The notes: a model not told the origin generated them from the letters alone. Shown: positions 49,616 to 62,855, numbered from the stretch's first letter. The stretch: 64,000 nucleotides of DNA from Metopolophium dirhodum (GCF_019925205.1 NC_083564.1:3539491-3603490); one strand, 5' to 3'. Made by a program: numbers and translations.

Positions 49616-50200
49616 AGTTTAAGTTATACTAGAAGTCAACATATTTTTTAGTAAATATTTTCAAAAAATGGCTATACAAAGTATAGATTATCGTTGGAGG
49701 TTCAAAAATAAAATCACAAATTCGTACCCTACTTACTTATCACTTGCGTGCGTCGAACGATCGATTTGTATTAAATAAATAAATATAATAAATAGTTTGA
49801 TTGAATAAAATGATTGTTTAAAATTAAATGAGTATAGGTAATAGATAATGTTGATAACAACACCGAAAACGATAATATACTTGGTTGAAGAAAATAAAGG
49901 TCTGGATTTCAACATTTCAACATGCGTATACAGAAGCGAACGGCTTTTAATTATTGTATAGGCAGTCCATTTAAAAGCCACAAGTGCTACTATTAAATCA
50001 GAACTATTCAAGTTCCCAAGTCGCTATCGCGTAAATAATAATAAATAAAAATAATTACGACGCGCGTCAAGCCAGTCGTATTTCACGGCGCGCCTGCGCT
50101 CTCGCCCTGGCGGCACGACGGTTGCGAACCCCTACTGCGGCAGACGTAAGTGTGATAGGTATACAATTATATTATAATTTTTGTACGGAAAAATTCTCCC
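49616..50200. other. intergenic with CpG-rich patch
   Basis: 50060-50150 is strongly GC- and CpG-rich (ACGACGCGCGTC, CGGCGCGCC) and contains GACGTAAGTG, a splice-donor-like word. A hydrophobic minus-strand frame at 49733-50011 begins with TTG; an acceptor-like TAG precedes it at about 50030, but I could not identify the protein. It may be an exon of an unrecognised gene. Confidence 0.25.
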
Positions 50201-50706
50201 CCTCACAGTCCAGTAGCCAGTTCTGAAACACAGCGTTGCGATCAGTGCAGTTACTATACACCAACTTATTAGTCTGTTAAGGTCATGTAAGGCTTAACTA
50301 AATATATTTACGAGAGGATCACGTTTATATTTTACATTCTGGTTAATAACCACATTTTCTGTACCGGAAATAATGTTGTACATGCCGAATTCGAGTACGA
50401 CGTCATTTCACCATTGAATTTCCAACGTTATTTTCGGACTTACAATCTAACGTCGAGAATTTTAATGGACGCGAACCAACCGTAAGTATTATAGTATAAT
50501 ACAATTTGATACTGTAATCCAAACATATTTTAGAATCGGCGCTAAACGTTTTCCTGCTTGGATACTAACTGGCTTATGTGAAGTTTCAATCGGTTAGTGA
50601 CGTTAAATTCTAATTTACTCAGGTTCAAATATCTAAATAAAATATAAATAAAAAAAAAAATCGTGTTTCTGTAACAGTATCCGACGTATAATAAATATTA
50701 ATTACA

Positions 50707-51333
50707 ATGATTTTTATGAACCATTTAGTTGCCTATGTGGCTTTAGTTTTTATCAATATTGTGTTTTCTGTTGGATCGGAAGACTGTTCTTTTATTTCGA
50801 ACTTTTTTAAAAACAACGAAATATTTGTTCTAAACGAAGCAGAAACGGTCGAGTTTCTTCCCTCCGAATACATTCGCGTAGATTCCGGCTGGAACGATGT
50901 GTGTGTCAATACTACGAATTGTGTTATATTCGGTAACGAGGTTCATTATAAAAATAAAAGAATAAGATCGCTTTCCGACACCGAACTTGATATTACCGAT
51001 CAAGATTTTACAAAGGCCATTCATAAAAGTTTTATCAACAACGAAATCTTACATGATGTAATAAGTGTGTTTACCAATCGATATGTCATTAGGACACGCT
51101 CGACAAAGGTCTTAGTTTATTCGATACAGTATGGCATACCGTTCAATGTCATAAGTCCAAGCTGTACGAACTATCTAATCAAGTATCAAATTTCAAAAAT
51201 AAAAGGTTTCATTTGCAAAATCGGTTTCATATCCGGTGTGAGATCTCAAATTAAATGTGACGACGTAACATTATATTTAAATCCTATTGACGAAAATGGT
51301 AACATTGATTGCGAAACGAAATGTCAGAATTAA
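50707..51333 (+). CDS. secreted cysteine protein, tandem family member 2
   Basis: An uninterrupted frame of 208 aa; a second ATG three codons in is an alternative start. A signal peptide (hydrophobic VALVFINIVFSV) precedes the first cysteine at residue 27. Landmarks: NEAETVEFLP (the N-glycosylation sequon of the other members is lost), C-VNTTN-C, IRSLSDTEL, DFTKAIHKSFI, VFTNRYVIRT, SPSC, GFICK, SGVRSQIKCDD, PIDENG and CETKC. There are eight mature cysteines, the full family set. A non-coding exon is indicated upstream: a donor CCGTAAGTATT with the exon ending at 50481 and an acceptor CTGTAACAG ending at 50677, an intron of 196 bases. Unlike the other three members it has no clear TATA box, and a CpG-rich patch lies further upstream. 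Function unknown; probably extracellular. Confidence 0.8.
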   Translation: MIFMNHLVAYVALVFINIVFSVGSEDCSFISNFFKNNEIFVLNEAETVEFLPSEYIRVDSGWNDVCVNTTNCVIFGNEVHYKNKRIRSLSDTELDITDQDFTKAIHKSFINNEILHDVISVFTNRYVIRTRSTKVLVYSIQYGIPFNVISPSCTNYLIKYQISKIKGFICKIGFISGVRSQIKCDDVTLYLNPIDENGNIDCETKCQN

Positions 51334-52015
51334 ATGCGCGTTTCAATATTGTAAGCTAATACGTCAATTACTATTATAAGTTCTAAGCTTGAGTTTTTAA
51401 TGAATTTATGTTTGTCTAAATTAATGATTATAACTAAATATCAATATAATGAACATTTAAATTTTTATGTGAAGTTTTTTTTCAGACGTTTTAAGTGATC
51501 AATTGTGTGGACATGTTTATCTACAGGTACAGAGTTATCTATTTGGACATGATACGCTATATGCTTCACAAGTTTTCTAAAATTCTATATTTAAATGATT
51601 TCATATAAATAATCTTTGATAATGGTTTTTATGTGCTTACAACCAATAATAAGCCAAATCATAACAATGATGCAAAAAGTATAAAAACCGACTGGTAAAA
51701 TACGTGTCTTGTACGCAACAAACTCACGATACTGCAAACTAATTATTATAATATTAATATATACTTTAATTATTCCGAATAATGCATTCCACATCACGCA
51801 AGTGAAAAATAATCTGTTTTTTTTTTACTTATTATACATATTTTTGTGCCCAAATAAAATAACCGGGGCCATGTTTCTGTGGGCCATCGCCGAACGAACC
51901 GCTGCCATTCACAATCGCACTCAACATTATTGAGTTCAACTTGGATGTATAATTATTAAATTATTTACATAGTATTAGATACCACAAATAATACCACGTC
52001 AATTATACCAATACT

Positions 52016-52172
52016 CTATTCAGAATAAGAATGGAAAAAAATCACGACAAAACCGCGTCACGTTCGCGCATTTGCAGTCTCGTTGGCTGGCGTCGGTGCG
52101 CTGCCGACTACTGGCCAATCACAGCGGTCCTACCGTTCCGAGGTAGGTCATTTCCTTTCTTATTCTGAATAG
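52016..52172. mobile_element. 157-bp miniature element with CTATTCAGAATAAGAA ends
   Basis: Perfect 16-bp inverted ends (CTATTCAGAATAAGAA at 52016 and its complement ending at 52172) enclose a GC- and CpG-rich core unlike the AT-rich surroundings. No target duplication was obvious. There is no coding content. Confidence 0.65.
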
Positions 52173-55100
52173 GTAATAATATGTCCGTACGTCAAAACAG
52201 CGTAATATATTATTGTGATTTTTATAATTGATAATGATACCGGTTGAGTTGCTAGGTAAATATGATTCCAATAACCATGTGCGTTTAAATTAACTTCCAT
52301 TAGGATTTGTATATTATTTTTGAAAAAATAAATATACATTTATTATATTGTACATGGAAAGTTATCGTAATTGCAACGGTTCGTGGGTTCGGGTTGGCAC
52401 CATCTATGTCACAAGCCTCGACACCGTTTACATAACTGTTCGCAATTCCTCTTTTGATCCGTTTTCCACGCATATAATAATATAATCAACCACCTGAGGA
52501 AAAAATAAATAAATGATAATATAATATGCTATTATTGTTGTTATTTTTTATGAATCGATTTTATCATTATAGCACATCAATAATAACGTTCAACATTATT
52601 ATAATATACACGCCCAAATTGTGCAGAATTACATACTCGATGAACTTCGCGTAACCATCCACGGAAGCCTTGAAATCAATACGATGATGTTATGAATTAT
52701 GGTAATGTGGTAAACTATCGTATAATTAACATACAACATTTAGCAAACAAGTTGTTATTGTCGTTCTTACCTATCTCTAAAAACTAATATTATTGTTCAA
52801 AATACAAGTTGGATGTCCAGCTATAGCATGTCCAAAGTATGTGGGTACCCAATATTGTTTTTCAATTTAATAAAAAAAAAAAATTGATATTTTGCAAGTA
52901 CTAACCAAAATTGTGTATTTACGTCGTAAAAAGTATTCTATATTCTAGTACTTATTTACAATTTTACAATTTACATATATATATATATACTAATATTATA
53001 TGCATTTACGTAAAAATTAATATTAAAAAATTTAAAAAAATTGAAAGACAATAAATGTATAGTAGCTTGCCAATAATCCCTCCAATATCTGACAAACAAA
53101 AAACATATAAACACTAAAATAGTAAAATCGAACGTCATCTCGATGTAAGCATTTTATTCGGCGGGAATCAAACCGCAAAAAAACAACAACAATCTCATAA
53201 CAAAATATAGGTAACTCGAAGTCCTAACCTAACCTTTAAATCGGGACAAACAACATATTGTGACTATGGTGACTTGGTGGTTATTGACCAAGCGAAAAAC
53301 ACGACCAGTGACCACAGCCGGCGGGACGACACTGCCAAACCGGTTATAGCTGGCGCTTGTATCCTCTGTCTTGATCATCATCGAAACGATGATGACGGAA
53401 GCTGCGTATACCTCCTACGTCATGCTCTCGTCGATCATAGAAATCGTGTTCACGTACCTACAAATTCAATACCAATTATAGAACGGGAATATTGATGCCG
53501 GAATGAATTATTTACATAAATGCGATAGTAGAATATTATTAATATCGTAATTATTGCAGCGTTGGTTTGATGACAAAACTGTTATAGGCGAGGTCTTACG
53601 CAGTTACGCGCTTTGCTATGAACTTCAAATTGTCAACTTCCATTGACATAGTTTTCGAAAAGAATGTCCACGCCGAAGATGTGTAAGTCGTTTTGATAAC
53701 AATATAAATTATATATTATATATTATAGAGTTATACAAGTTATAAAATTAGTGTATTATACAGTTATACCTTAAAAAAAACTATATGTGAAAAAATTTCT
53801 CTCGAGTTATAATGTACCAAATAATATTATTTTAAATATAAAACGAATTGTTCTAGTTATTTCGATGTGTATTTATCATATTATAATATAGAGAACACTT
53901 ACAGATTGTAATCGAATTCAAATTTGTCGAAAAGAATTACCATTATAATACAAATCAGTAATCAGCCGAGATGTTTATTAATAACTAAAATTACGAACAT
54001 TTGAAATAAACTTTATTAAGTAAATTGTTTTATATTAACCTAACTTTATAATAACAATTGTATTGTAAAAATTATTCGATATTATTATGATCAAAAAATA
54101 AAAAAAAAGACTGTCCTTATAATATAAAATAATATATATTGTGTGAAATTAGTTTTTTAAATTATCAAATATTTGATGTATATTTCTGATGTAATTGTAT
54201 GGTTAGAATTAACTCCTCAAGTACAACCTTAATATGTCATCAGCTCAAATTCCAAACCATTAATGTCAAACACTTGGGACCTGATAGGTTGTGACCTGCA
54301 GTGATTGTACTATTTAAAGGCTCAATTATATAATTATTATACTTGACAGAAATTGGTTCAATACGGAACTCAACATGTATGAAGTAATAAATAAATGCGC
54401 ATTATAAAAAACATTTTGGCACTAGCAAAAGACGATTGCATACAAAAATAATAATATAAGCTGTAGAAGAAAAAACGAACAAGTCAACCTGGCTGTGGCT
54501 ACTCAAACAAAAACAGACAATATATAAGACACGGAAAGTTTTATTAAAATACATTTCAAACAATATAAATGATTCTCTGAACGACGTACCGACCCGTCTT
54601 GCGTTTTCGAGAGACTCCTCGATTTACACATATTTTTGGCCTTAAATATTGTAAATTTAAAACTTATGGTCAACTAAGCATTTTAGTTGTCTTACTTATG
54701 CTAAGGAAATTTCAAAATAAAATATTACAAATTGTTATCTTTGCTAATCTGCTTCGTCTACCTTAATAACATACAAATTACCTACATTTTTTGTTGATAA
54801 TAATTATATTATTCCACACATACATACTACAAACTAGAAGAAAAACGTACAAGACAACTGGACAATCTTCTAAAATTAAAGAACAACTGAATCTACAACA
54901 AAATATTATACCGATTAAGTATGCAAATATATAGTCAATATCACGCCTATTTGATTCTAAGTGTAAAGTACATGAATTCCGGCCAATCGAAGCTTCAAAC
55001 AAGGTCACATCATCTTCAAAGAAAATCAAGTACCTACACATATAATATTTCTCTTCATAATGAATATTTGTTTAAATAATTTATTGTCATAATAAAATAT

Positions 55101-57684
55101 TTTGTTTTATGTATTCGATAAGTGTAATACTATTATAGCTATTATAATCTTTCAATTAAATATTACCATACAATTTGGTATAAAATATTAGTTATATTAT
55201 GTTTCATTCTTATCAACAATCACGCAATATATATAACTGACCTTAGTTGGTCGCAACTCCGGGAATACCACCTCTCTTATGATATTGGTATTTCCTATCC
55301 ATTTAAATACCATCTACGGAAACGACACGACATTTTGAAAATATCAACTTAAATTGTCATCGTTGCCCAAACGTATTTGTAATAAGTAGGTAACCTATAC
55401 GCTTCAATGTTTGAAACATTTCGTCCGAACAGTTCTGAAAATCTTAGACTTCAAATGTTGTATATTATACTGGAGAAGAAAACTACCTTTAGTTCCTTAT
55501 TTTAATACATGGCGATAGCAGTTGACAAAGGTAAGAACTTTATAATACCGTATAAACGAAAATAAAAACTGGTTGGTTCTTCCCTCAGGATACTCAAGCT
55601 ACTACGTATATTATAATTTTAACAAAAACATCATTTATGCTTATTGTACTTTTTTTTATGTACAGATTGTATAAACTCTAGATTAAAAATAAAAAAAAAA
55701 AAAAACTGCAAATTTATAAATAAAATCATATTGTTATATAGGTATACTTGGACAATTTATTATATTATTTTGTGTTATTAAATGTTGGCTATGGCTATTC
55801 AAATTATATTAATATTATATACCAATATCGTAATGAGCTACCGCCTACCACTGGTAATCCATCGAATAAAGTATAGGTAATGGTGGATTTATTTTTATTA
55901 TTTACCTTATATAATTTATGATCTAAAGGTGTTATACATTACATTGTTTAATTCATGTTAAAAATGTTTGTCAATAATAATTAGGAAAAAGTTTTTTTTT
56001 TTTTGAACAAAAATTTATATATTTACAATCTGTATTTACATGTTATACAATAAGATAATTTGATGAGATTTGATTGATGGGAGGGGGAAGTCACCCAGTG
56101 AATGGAAAAGGTATATTAAACATATAACATGCACCTACCTTTAGGAATTTAGTGCTCCATAACAATTTAAAGCTTTTATTTATGAACATCACTCCCTAAT
56201 CATTTCGCCTGTTCACTAGTGTACTCCCCATAAAATATTGTAATTTTCCCGCACACGGACCGCAATGGACGTTCCTACCGCAACACTACGAAAACACGTC
56301 GGCGGACCATTGGCTGACACCACGAAAACGCCGTTGCATTTTTTGACGACCTCTGGCCAGGCATAAGTCCACTCCGTCAGGCTTCAAGTCTCTGGCAATA
56401 AAAAATCAATGTTTTATACGGCGTAAGATTTTTCGATCGGCGTATTGATGTGTTCCACTCTCCTGTTATGACCAACTAGATGACAGCCGGGGTTATGCCG
56501 AAGCAAAATCTCATTCGACTGCTATCAAAACACTATCTTCCCAATGCACGGGCGTCCAGATCGGAGAGGGCAAGACGGGAGAACTGCCTCCATGTCGATT
56601 TTTAATCCTGTTTGTCCAAACATTTATATTATATTAACATGATGATGTATAATAATGTATAATTTCTAAATTTTAATCCTACAATATATTATGGTATTAT
56701 AATAAATTAAAGTTAAGAGATCATTATTTTTTAAATTATCTTTGCCCACCCCTCATAGAAAATAATGTCTGTGGACGCTCATGTCTCCATGCCCCCCCCC
56801 CCCCCATGCAAACCACAAATGGGGTCATACGACGTGCACATTTTTTTTATATAATATATAATATTGACAGTTTTCTATCCTTCCCAAAATTCAATTCAAA
56901 CCATCCTCTATAACTCAATGCATATTTTCTAAATCAATATTAAAAAAATATACATAGATAGTTTATAATATATTTTAATGATGAGTTAAAATATAACGTG
57001 CCCGGTGACCCGCAAGTGGGACTGTGGCGTCGGTAGCGTCCAAAAACCGAGATACTATATAGTATATGACACTTATGTTTGAAATGGAAATAAAACAAAC
57101 ATAGAATAAATTAGTTAATATAATATATGCCTATTATATATACCTACTATATTATATACTCAATCCTTACCGTGCCAAAACTCGAGAAAGGACAATTAAT
57201 ATAATATTTTATCCGTATTCGTCTCCCTAATCCCATACTATCAAGTGTCAATCCTATTAAATGTATAAAAAGAAACAACAAATGTTTTAATAAATAAAGA
57301 CGATTTAAGATAAATGTTTTCACAACTATTTATCTACATACATGTGTTTGTTATGCCCCGCTGCACGTTGTTGAAAATGTCATATGATTACACCATTGTA
57401 AAAATTATTTTGTTAGTATTAATTGTAATATTCATTATTATATAAATATGTTTAGCCATACTGAGAATAAAAACAACTACTTTATGTATTGTATAATATA
57501 TCAAAAATTTGTAAAATTTTCCCCAATAAGCATTAATTAATATTTTTATTTGATAAACAACAATATAAATTAACATGATTAACCGTACCTAACCTTCAAT
57601 GTTTTTATTATTTTATTTATAATCTTGAATATTACCTAATTTATGTTACCTAATATTATATTTTTTTTTTTTATTATTTACCCA

Positions 57685-57933
57685 AAGCTGATTTTTGCGT
57701 AAAAATTCCAACTTTTCTTATTTTTTTGTTTTTTCCAGTTATTAATAAAATATACTAATGGGGATTTCTAATGTTAATCTCTCAAAAGTGCCAATATTAG
57801 AGAAAAATTGAAAATCAAAGCGTTTTTTCTACTAATTTTCGTGGTTACAGATTACAGACACAATCAAAAAAATTTAAAAAATATACACACCATTGTAAAA
57901 TCAATACATTTATCGCTCCGCTCAAAATCTAAA
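57685..57933 (-). repeat. 5'-end fragment of internally duplicated repeat family
   Basis: Read on the minus strand it begins GATTTTGAGCGGAGCGATAA, continues with ATTGATTTTACAATG, TTGTGTCTGTAATC and ends near GGAATTTTTACGC, following the consensus of the copies at 18023 and 19556 with several deletions. Confidence 0.65.
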
Positions 57934-58430
57934 ATAAAAATAATAAATGAGTAGGAAAATAGTATAATAGTTAAAATAATACAGTGGAAGTTTTTATTTA
58001 TTTTTTATATCGTTCGTTTCCATAGCAACGAAATATCATTTATATTATAATATGAACTTATTAGCTACCCGGCTACCTAAATAAAAAAAAATACTGGTGG
58101 GAGTGCCCCCACCAATATATCTTCTCCTGGGAGCTGAGCAACGAAGGACTATCTTCCACTTCCATTATTATTTTTTTTTTTTTTAATTACGAGTATTAGG
58201 AGGGGAGGACATTATGAGACGGCAAAGTATGGCTGTACCTCCAGCGGCACAACACCTTAACACGGCACTGTATAATATTATAACGGCCAATATCAGAACT
58301 AAAATCACTGGGAACTACCTCAACAAAACTAGTAAAACTTCAAAACTAATATAATATATCCTCATTGTAAACCGTTAAATAAATATTACATTAGTCAAGT
58401 ATATTATTCTTAAATGTGTGAATTAGTATT

Positions 58431-58466
58431 ATATATACATATTATATATATATATATATGTATATA
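58431..58466. repeat. (TA)n microsatellite
   Basis: An interrupted TA dinucleotide run, about 145 bases upstream of the TATA box of secreted-family gene 3. Confidence 0.8.
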
Positions 58467-58559
58467 ATATAAATTCGTGGAGCCTCCTGTAGGTATATTA
58501 TGTAAATTTAATGATACTTTTGCAGTAGTTCAGGAGTAAGTTTTGTATCACGTTCATGT

Positions 58560-58645
58560 TCAAGCCAATTAGATCTCAATACGGTTGTTGAGGCCGGGCA
58601 AGGTTTGGTTATAAATACCACTATGGCGTCCATTTTATTGTTAGT
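58560..58645 (+). promoter_or_regulatory. core and proximal promoter of secreted-family gene 3
   Basis: TATAAATA lies at 58610-58617. Upstream, TCAAGCCA, TTGTTGAGG and GGTTTGG match in order and spacing the words TCAAGCCA, TCGTTGAGG and GGTCGGG before gene 4's TATA box. This is stronger conservation than the surrounding intergenic DNA shows. Transcription probably starts around 58640. Confidence 0.6.
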
Positions 58646-58947
58646 ATACGTTTAATGAGCGTAAGATATAATATCATATTATAATATAAATATTTTTATC
58701 GTTGTAGTGAAACTTTATTTTGTTATTTTATCATAAGTCTTAACTTAAATCTAAACATTTTTTTGACAACATCTTACTAAGACATTTTTCCAGTACATAA
58801 GCTAATCGTAAGTATGTTAATTAATAATTTATAAATCTATAATATTTTGTAATCATAACACAATTCCCGGATTTATGATCATAACCATAAACGGAATTAT
58901 ATTATTTCACTCGATTAAATCGTAATTTTTGTAGTAGATACCTAAAA

Positions 58948-59586
58948 ATGTCTTTTATAAATAATTTAATTTCCTTTTCGGTTTTTATTGTTATAAACTT
59001 TGTGTTGTCCATTAAAGCTGAAGATTGTGACGCAATGTCGAATTTTTTCTTGGAAAAAAATTTGATTATGTTTAACGCAACGGAATCTGTTGTATTTCTT
59101 CCCACATTATTTAATTATAATAAGTTTAGGGAGGCTGAGTGGAAAACACCGACTTGTGTAGAAGGCGAAGATTGTTATATAAGAAACGAAGTTAGTTTTA
59201 ATAGTAAAAGAGTACAGTCACTCTCGAAAACTAATTTGGCCATAAGTGATGAAGAATTATCCAATGCCGTTTACAAAAGTCTCGTTGATAACAAACTGTC
59301 AAGCGATGTACTAAGTGTTTCTCCTGACAGATACACTGTACGTACAAACGCTAAAAATTCTATAGCCTTTTCATTAGAATATGGCGTCAGATATAATATA
59401 TTGAAAACAAATAATTGTATAAACTTCATGGTTCGAAATAAAGAATCCGCGATATCAGGGTTGATTTGCAAATTTATGTACACCACTGGTGTACGATACA
59501 ACATTAAATGTGACAAAGTCAAATTGTTGTTAATCCCCATTGATGAAAATGGTTATGCCCAATGCGAGACAATATGTACAGATTAA
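58948..59586 (+). CDS. secreted cysteine protein, tandem family member 3
   Basis: An uninterrupted frame of 212 aa. A signal peptide (hydrophobic SFSVFIVINFVLSI) precedes the first cysteine at residue 27. Landmarks: FNATESVVFLP with a sequon, C-VEGED-C, VQSLSKTNL, ELSNAVYKSLV, VSPDRYTVRT, NNC, GLICK, TGVRYNIKCD, PIDENG and CETIC. All eight family cysteines are present. A non-coding exon is indicated: TATA promoter at 58610, donor ATCGTAAGTATG with the exon ending at 58807 and an acceptor TTTTTGTAG ending at 58934, an intron of about 127 bases; the ATG follows 13 bases later. A poly(A)-signal AATAAA lies about 110 bases after the stop. Function unknown. Lies in direct orientation 3.7 kb before member 4. 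Confidence 0.85.
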   Translation: MSFINNLISFSVFIVINFVLSIKAEDCDAMSNFFLEKNLIMFNATESVVFLPTLFNYNKFREAEWKTPTCVEGEDCYIRNEVSFNSKRVQSLSKTNLAISDEELSNAVYKSLVDNKLSSDVLSVSPDRYTVRTNAKNSIAFSLEYGVRYNILKTNNCINFMVRNKESAISGLICKFMYTTGVRYNIKCDKVKLLLIPIDENGYAQCETICTD

Positions 59587-59709
59587 ATATTGTACTTAAG
59601 CCAAACATTCATTAACAATCGCATTTGTGTAATATTATTTTATTAATAGTGTTTATTAAAATATTACAAGTCGATAAAATATATTTTTTTTTTCATAAAT
59701 AAATAGTTT

Positions 59710-62700
59710 ATTATAATTTTATGATATTATTTTTCTAACAAATAAATTGATAATGTTTAAATATGGACCAAGATATAAATATTAAGTGAAAATATTAATT
59801 TAAATTATTTTATATCATACTTTTATACCTAAATATAATAAGCGGCATCGATGTAAGTCTAATATAGCACCACAAAGCCAATTTCAAAACAAAAAAAGTT
59901 ACACTAAGGAATTTATAACTTTATGTTCAAGATCAAGGATCATTATATTATAATATACAACAACACTTTCTATAACAAATCATCACTACAGACGCCGAGT
60001 CTTGCTTTATGTATCACTTCTTTGCAGATAAGAATCAACCTTTATACTCTAAAACCGATTCTTTGTGAACTTTGTTAACACTATACATACGTACACGTCA
60101 ATATAATTATGCTCTCGGGCATTTCAAAAACATTTTTTGACACATGTAATAATTTTTAAAAGTTCCAATCAGATGACACGGCCGGTGTGGTATCCGTTTT
60201 GACGTATCCGTGTGGTTGTAGTAGGTAGGAGTGGATTCACACACGGGGGTACAATTAATAGATATGAAATAAGGTGGCCGCAAGAGGTATAATGATTATT
60301 TATTAAAGTAAAAAAAAAACACAGTTTAATGCGATCGAACAAACGTCCAGCTTCGTCAGCGGTGGTGCTGCAGTGTAAGGTTGATTTGAAAAACAAAAAT
60401 AAACAACAGTATGGAGCAATTTGACGCGTCGTTTTAAATACCAAAAAAAAAAAATCAAGATGAATATAACAAAATATTATATTCAAAACTAACGTCACTT
60501 GTGTGCACTTTGGGTCTCAGGATATATCATAGTAGAGATATTTTTTTTTTAAACAGACAATTTGAATACCGAAATTTATGGGTAAGGTACGGGCGGAGCT
60601 CAGGTCGAGTAAGCATATAAGAAAAGACAGACCGTTTGACCGTTTCGTACAGGTTCTCCGTCGTGACTTGGTTCCAGTGTGCCCCTCCCGTCTCAGGTGA
60701 GCGCGCTCGAGTCGCTGCAGGTGGTTCAAATGTATTTTTTCCGGGACAACGTCATAGAGACGATCGTTTAAGTCGACAGAGGAAAATGTTTGGACACTAT
60801 TTAAAATTGCACCAAAAGAGAATAATAAATACGTTTCAGAATCTAAGACACAGGCACACAGCAGACGATATTACGACCTTTTAAAGGTTCTTAAAGTGTT
60901 ATCATATTATAATGTATTCTTAAATATTTAAAGTTTATATTTTACTACTTACCGATATTTTTATTTTTAGTCTAATCGTAAAAGCAATGAAGCAAATGAG
61001 CTGAGTCATCAATAATGAAAATAGTACATAATATTTGATATTGCATGATAGAAAATATGTTAAGAATATGTGTCCAGCTGTGTTGATCAGCGTTCTGCAT
61101 ATTACATTTTGTATTTTTAGTTATTTTTGAACATAATATTATGGCCTTGAGTATAAGTATAATATTATTTAACGAGTGTTTTTTTTCAAATAATATATAA
61201 TTCTATGTGTATCTTGATTTATTATTTACGTATACGATAATACATATTTGCATTAATTTTATGAAATACACAGGTATATGAGCTTATGACTTCTTATACA
61301 CATTACAAGTATAGGTGCCTAATTAAATTGAAAATGTATTGTTGAACATTTGAAAATTAGACTATATAGCTATTTAAATAGTCAATACATTATTTATGCA
61401 ATATACATATAACATATTTTTAATGAATTTAATTTTTTTTGTCTATTTTCTTATAACGAAATTAATAATAATATTTGTATGTTTTTCAAATTATCAATAC
61501 CTAAGTATTGTTTCAATTTTTTTACTTATATAGTTATATGTTTATTTTTACTTTATAAAATAGTACCTACTCATTCCTTTTTATTATCCAATCAGCTACT
61601 ATAGCTATTACGTATATTACATGCCCAAATTTTCCTGATGGCTAAAAATTAGTTATAGAGTTATCGCATTTTTAATTACATACTAATTATAAATCATTAT
61701 CGATTAAAAATTATATTTAATTATATAAATTTAAAAATATAAAAAAAATATTCTATTTGGGTAAGTATGATAAGTATTTACTCATAAATTATAATACGTA
61801 TATACATAGCTATATATATCACGTGCAAAAGTAATATTATTTATAAAAACCTTTTCGAATCACAGTGGCCCATGTTGCAGAGAGTCTTTAAAAGAAAATA
61901 TCATTATTTATTCTAAAATTAAATTTGTTTGGTATCTATTGGTAAAACAAGTTTTTAATATAAACTTATTCGTCCAAGATTGAATAAAATACCATGGCAC
62001 TTTAATTTTGTTTTTATTCGTTTTAAATATTTTCAATGTACCTATTTTAAATGAGAAAAAATATGTCCAATGACTAGAAGTACATATTTTCAAATATAAT
62101 ACTGGTTTTTATACTAGCCCGTCCACGTATAAGCATGCGTCATAGGTATCAACAACAACTCGTTTGGCGGCTGCCTCTGGTTTTTAAATAAAACAGAAAT
62201 AATATTTTTTTTTTTTTTTAATTAAGAGTTATCTATACTCTTGGGAATAATCTGCAGTCATTTTGCGCAGTATTTTGCTACTCACTACAATACGTATAAT
62301 TACGATTGGCCTTCACTCTATTTGGCCGTAATGATATCTTTCAGGATTAGTCGATACCTTTGGTTTTTAAAACAAAATTTTTATTTTTATTTTTCATTTC
62401 GAGTTTAAGCGAATTGGTGAGGCCAAATAAGGTGAAACCCTCTGCAGGAGGCAACAATAACCTCCACCCCAATAATAAAGGTTAAGATATATATGTTTAT
62501 TAAACACTTGTGGATTTAATATAATGTAAATTAACGTAGTAATTTTTTGAAAATTACAATAACCAAAACTATTATTAATACATCATTTATTTAGGCAAAT
62601 CAATATAATATAATAATTGTTGTGATATTAAATAATATTAAGTTTGTGAAAATATCAAATTTTATCGACAGACTATCGTTGTTTATTAATATTCCGCCCC

Positions 62701-62760
62701 TCTTTGATACACGGACACACCTAGTATTACATGGGAAACTCAAAGAAGCCAGTTTTTATA
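59710..62760. other. intergenic between family members 3 and 4
   Basis: Mostly AT-rich. A GC-richer block at about 60170-60880 contains overlapping short frames on both strands with no recognisable domain; it could be a decayed element or an unrecognised exon. No gene is supported. Confidence 0.4.
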
Positions 62761-62762
62761 AG

Positions 62763-62855
62763 ATCAAGCCACTTACGTCCACACACAGTCGTTGAGGATG
62801 AGTAGGGTCGGGATATAAATACGAGTAGATAGAACATTTTCATTTTAGTGTTGTC
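62763..62855 (+). promoter_or_regulatory. core and proximal promoter of secreted-family gene 4
   Basis: GATATAAATACGAGTA at 62812 is identical to the TATA region of gene 1. TCAAGCCA..TCGTTGAGG..GGTCGGG upstream parallels gene 3. An initiator-like TTTTAGTGTTGTC follows about 30 bases downstream. Confidence 0.65.

Larger units (their letters stand above)
51400..58550. other. long gene-poor interval between family members 2 and 3
   Basis: Apart from the 157-bp miniature element and a repeat fragment at 57685-57933, this 7-kb interval holds no accepted gene. Weak signals noted: a short ATG frame at 53619-53682 ending in a GTAAGT donor, GC-richer patches at 53270-53500 and 56240-56590, a C-run at 56791-56805 and hydrophobic frames at 51591-51797 (minus) and 54778-55041 (minus) that I could not identify. 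Confidence 0.35.

Noticed and set aside
50290..50483. Open frame through the leader exon of secreted-family gene 2
   Set aside because: It has no ATG in frame, ends at TAA within the donor and does not join the coding exon in a family-consistent way.
54778..55041. Minus-strand 87-codon ATG frame with several cysteines
   Set aside because: No signal peptide at its start, no match to the nearby secreted family and no supporting context.
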